Positions 41,956-42,115 of a DNA stretch of 42,115 nt are shown here, one piece after another. The notes under the pieces were generated by a model. It saw only the letters and a program-made list of their open reading frames with translations. It was not told the DNA's origin and made no database searches. Each line of letters opens with the position of its first letter. Positions within the stretch are counted from its first letter, which is position 1. Both the position numbers and the translations under genes were made by a program. Origin of the DNA: Fragilaria crotonensis (Eukaryota; Bacillariophyta; Fragilariophyceae; Fragilariales; Fragilariaceae); assembly GCA_022925895.1 (NCBI GenBank), contig JAKSYS010000558.1:1-42115 (forward strand). The letters run 5' to 3'.

Positions 41956-42115
41956 ATGGTTCAAACCAGAAGCGCAGGAGGCCAGAATCCCCATGGTGGG
42001 GATGTGCTTGTCAATGTTGACAGGAAAGCACAAGGACCAACTTCATCAAGGCAAAATTCCGTGGAAAAGTTTCCAAAATTAGTCATGCATGATGTGGCGC
42101 GTCATGGGTACGCGA
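41956..42115 (+). CDS. Partial open frame running off the window end
   Basis: ATG at 41956 opens 53 codons with no stop before the window ends (MVQTRSAGGQNPHGGDVLVN, ending near MHDVARHGYA). The frame is also open upstream to a TGA near 41826. MVQTRS-type starts are common in gag-like proteins of retroelements, but that is weak evidence. No domain is visible in the part present. Confidence 0.35.
   Translation, partial: MVQTRSAGGQNPHGGDVLVNVDRKAQGPTSSRQNSVEKFPKLVMHDVARHGYA

Noticed and set aside
1-42115. CRISPR array, rRNA or bacterial operon structure
   Set aside because: No spaced identical repeats, rRNA motifs or ribosome-binding sites; the introns and elements are eukaryotic.

Overview
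The window reads as nuclear DNA of a diatom, most likely a pennate. The main reasons are an arsenite methyltransferase whose first exon encodes a bipartite plastid presequence with a phenylalanine at the predicted signal cleavage site, a Ty1/copia retroelement with the DSQ-type protease motif I associate with diatom CoDi elements, fragments of the RNase H-bearing non-LTR family common in diatoms, and small introns of 80-193 bp. Half of the ten introns placed begin GTACGT; the rest begin GTAAGT or GTGAGT. The species cannot be named from sequence alone.

Layout. 0.3-3.5 kb: fibrillarin (three exons) and a plastid-targeted arsenite methyltransferase (two exons). 3.5-9.6 kb: gene-poor, with a decayed RNase H-bearing retroelement (about 4.78-6.24 kb), a perfect 58-copy heptamer satellite (8.06-8.46 kb) and a GTAC-rich block. 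9.6-12.9 kb: a four-exon gene for a large, mostly disordered, probably N-myristoylated protein of unknown function. 13.2-14.9 kb (minus): NF-YC, with its histone fold unusually at the C-terminus. 15.8-17.6 kb (minus): a single-exon, single-pass membrane LRR protein. 17.6-21.9 kb: no genes, but a clean 5'-truncated non-LTR insertion with a 17-bp target duplication and several fold-backs. 21.9-23.4 kb: a type II membrane FkbM-like protein with a one-base frameshift near its end. 24.0-26.2 kb (minus): an ankyrin-DHHC palmitoyltransferase broken by several single-base indels. 28.5-29.2 kb: a low-complexity ORF that ends inside a retroelement repeat.

29.2-41.5 kb is a three-level nested transposon. 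A copia element on the minus strand, flanked by 260-265 bp repeats, has its gag gene split by a 6,633-bp TA-flanked DNA transposon. That transposon has short terminal inverted repeats, subterminal CCTGAA arrays and genes on both strands, and itself carries a 398-bp hAT-type MITE with perfect 14-bp TIRs and an 8-bp duplication. Removing the 6.6-kb element together with one TA rejoins gag in frame at a palindromic site.

The housekeeping genes (rRNA processing, arsenic detoxification, CCAAT-box transcription) have no evident functional link. The left-hand genes (about 8.7 kb of coding sequence) have no indels, whereas conserved coding sequence from about 23.3 kb rightward has repeated 1-base indels, many in homopolymers. 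This suggests either local sequence error or recent decay, and it should temper any pseudogene call there.
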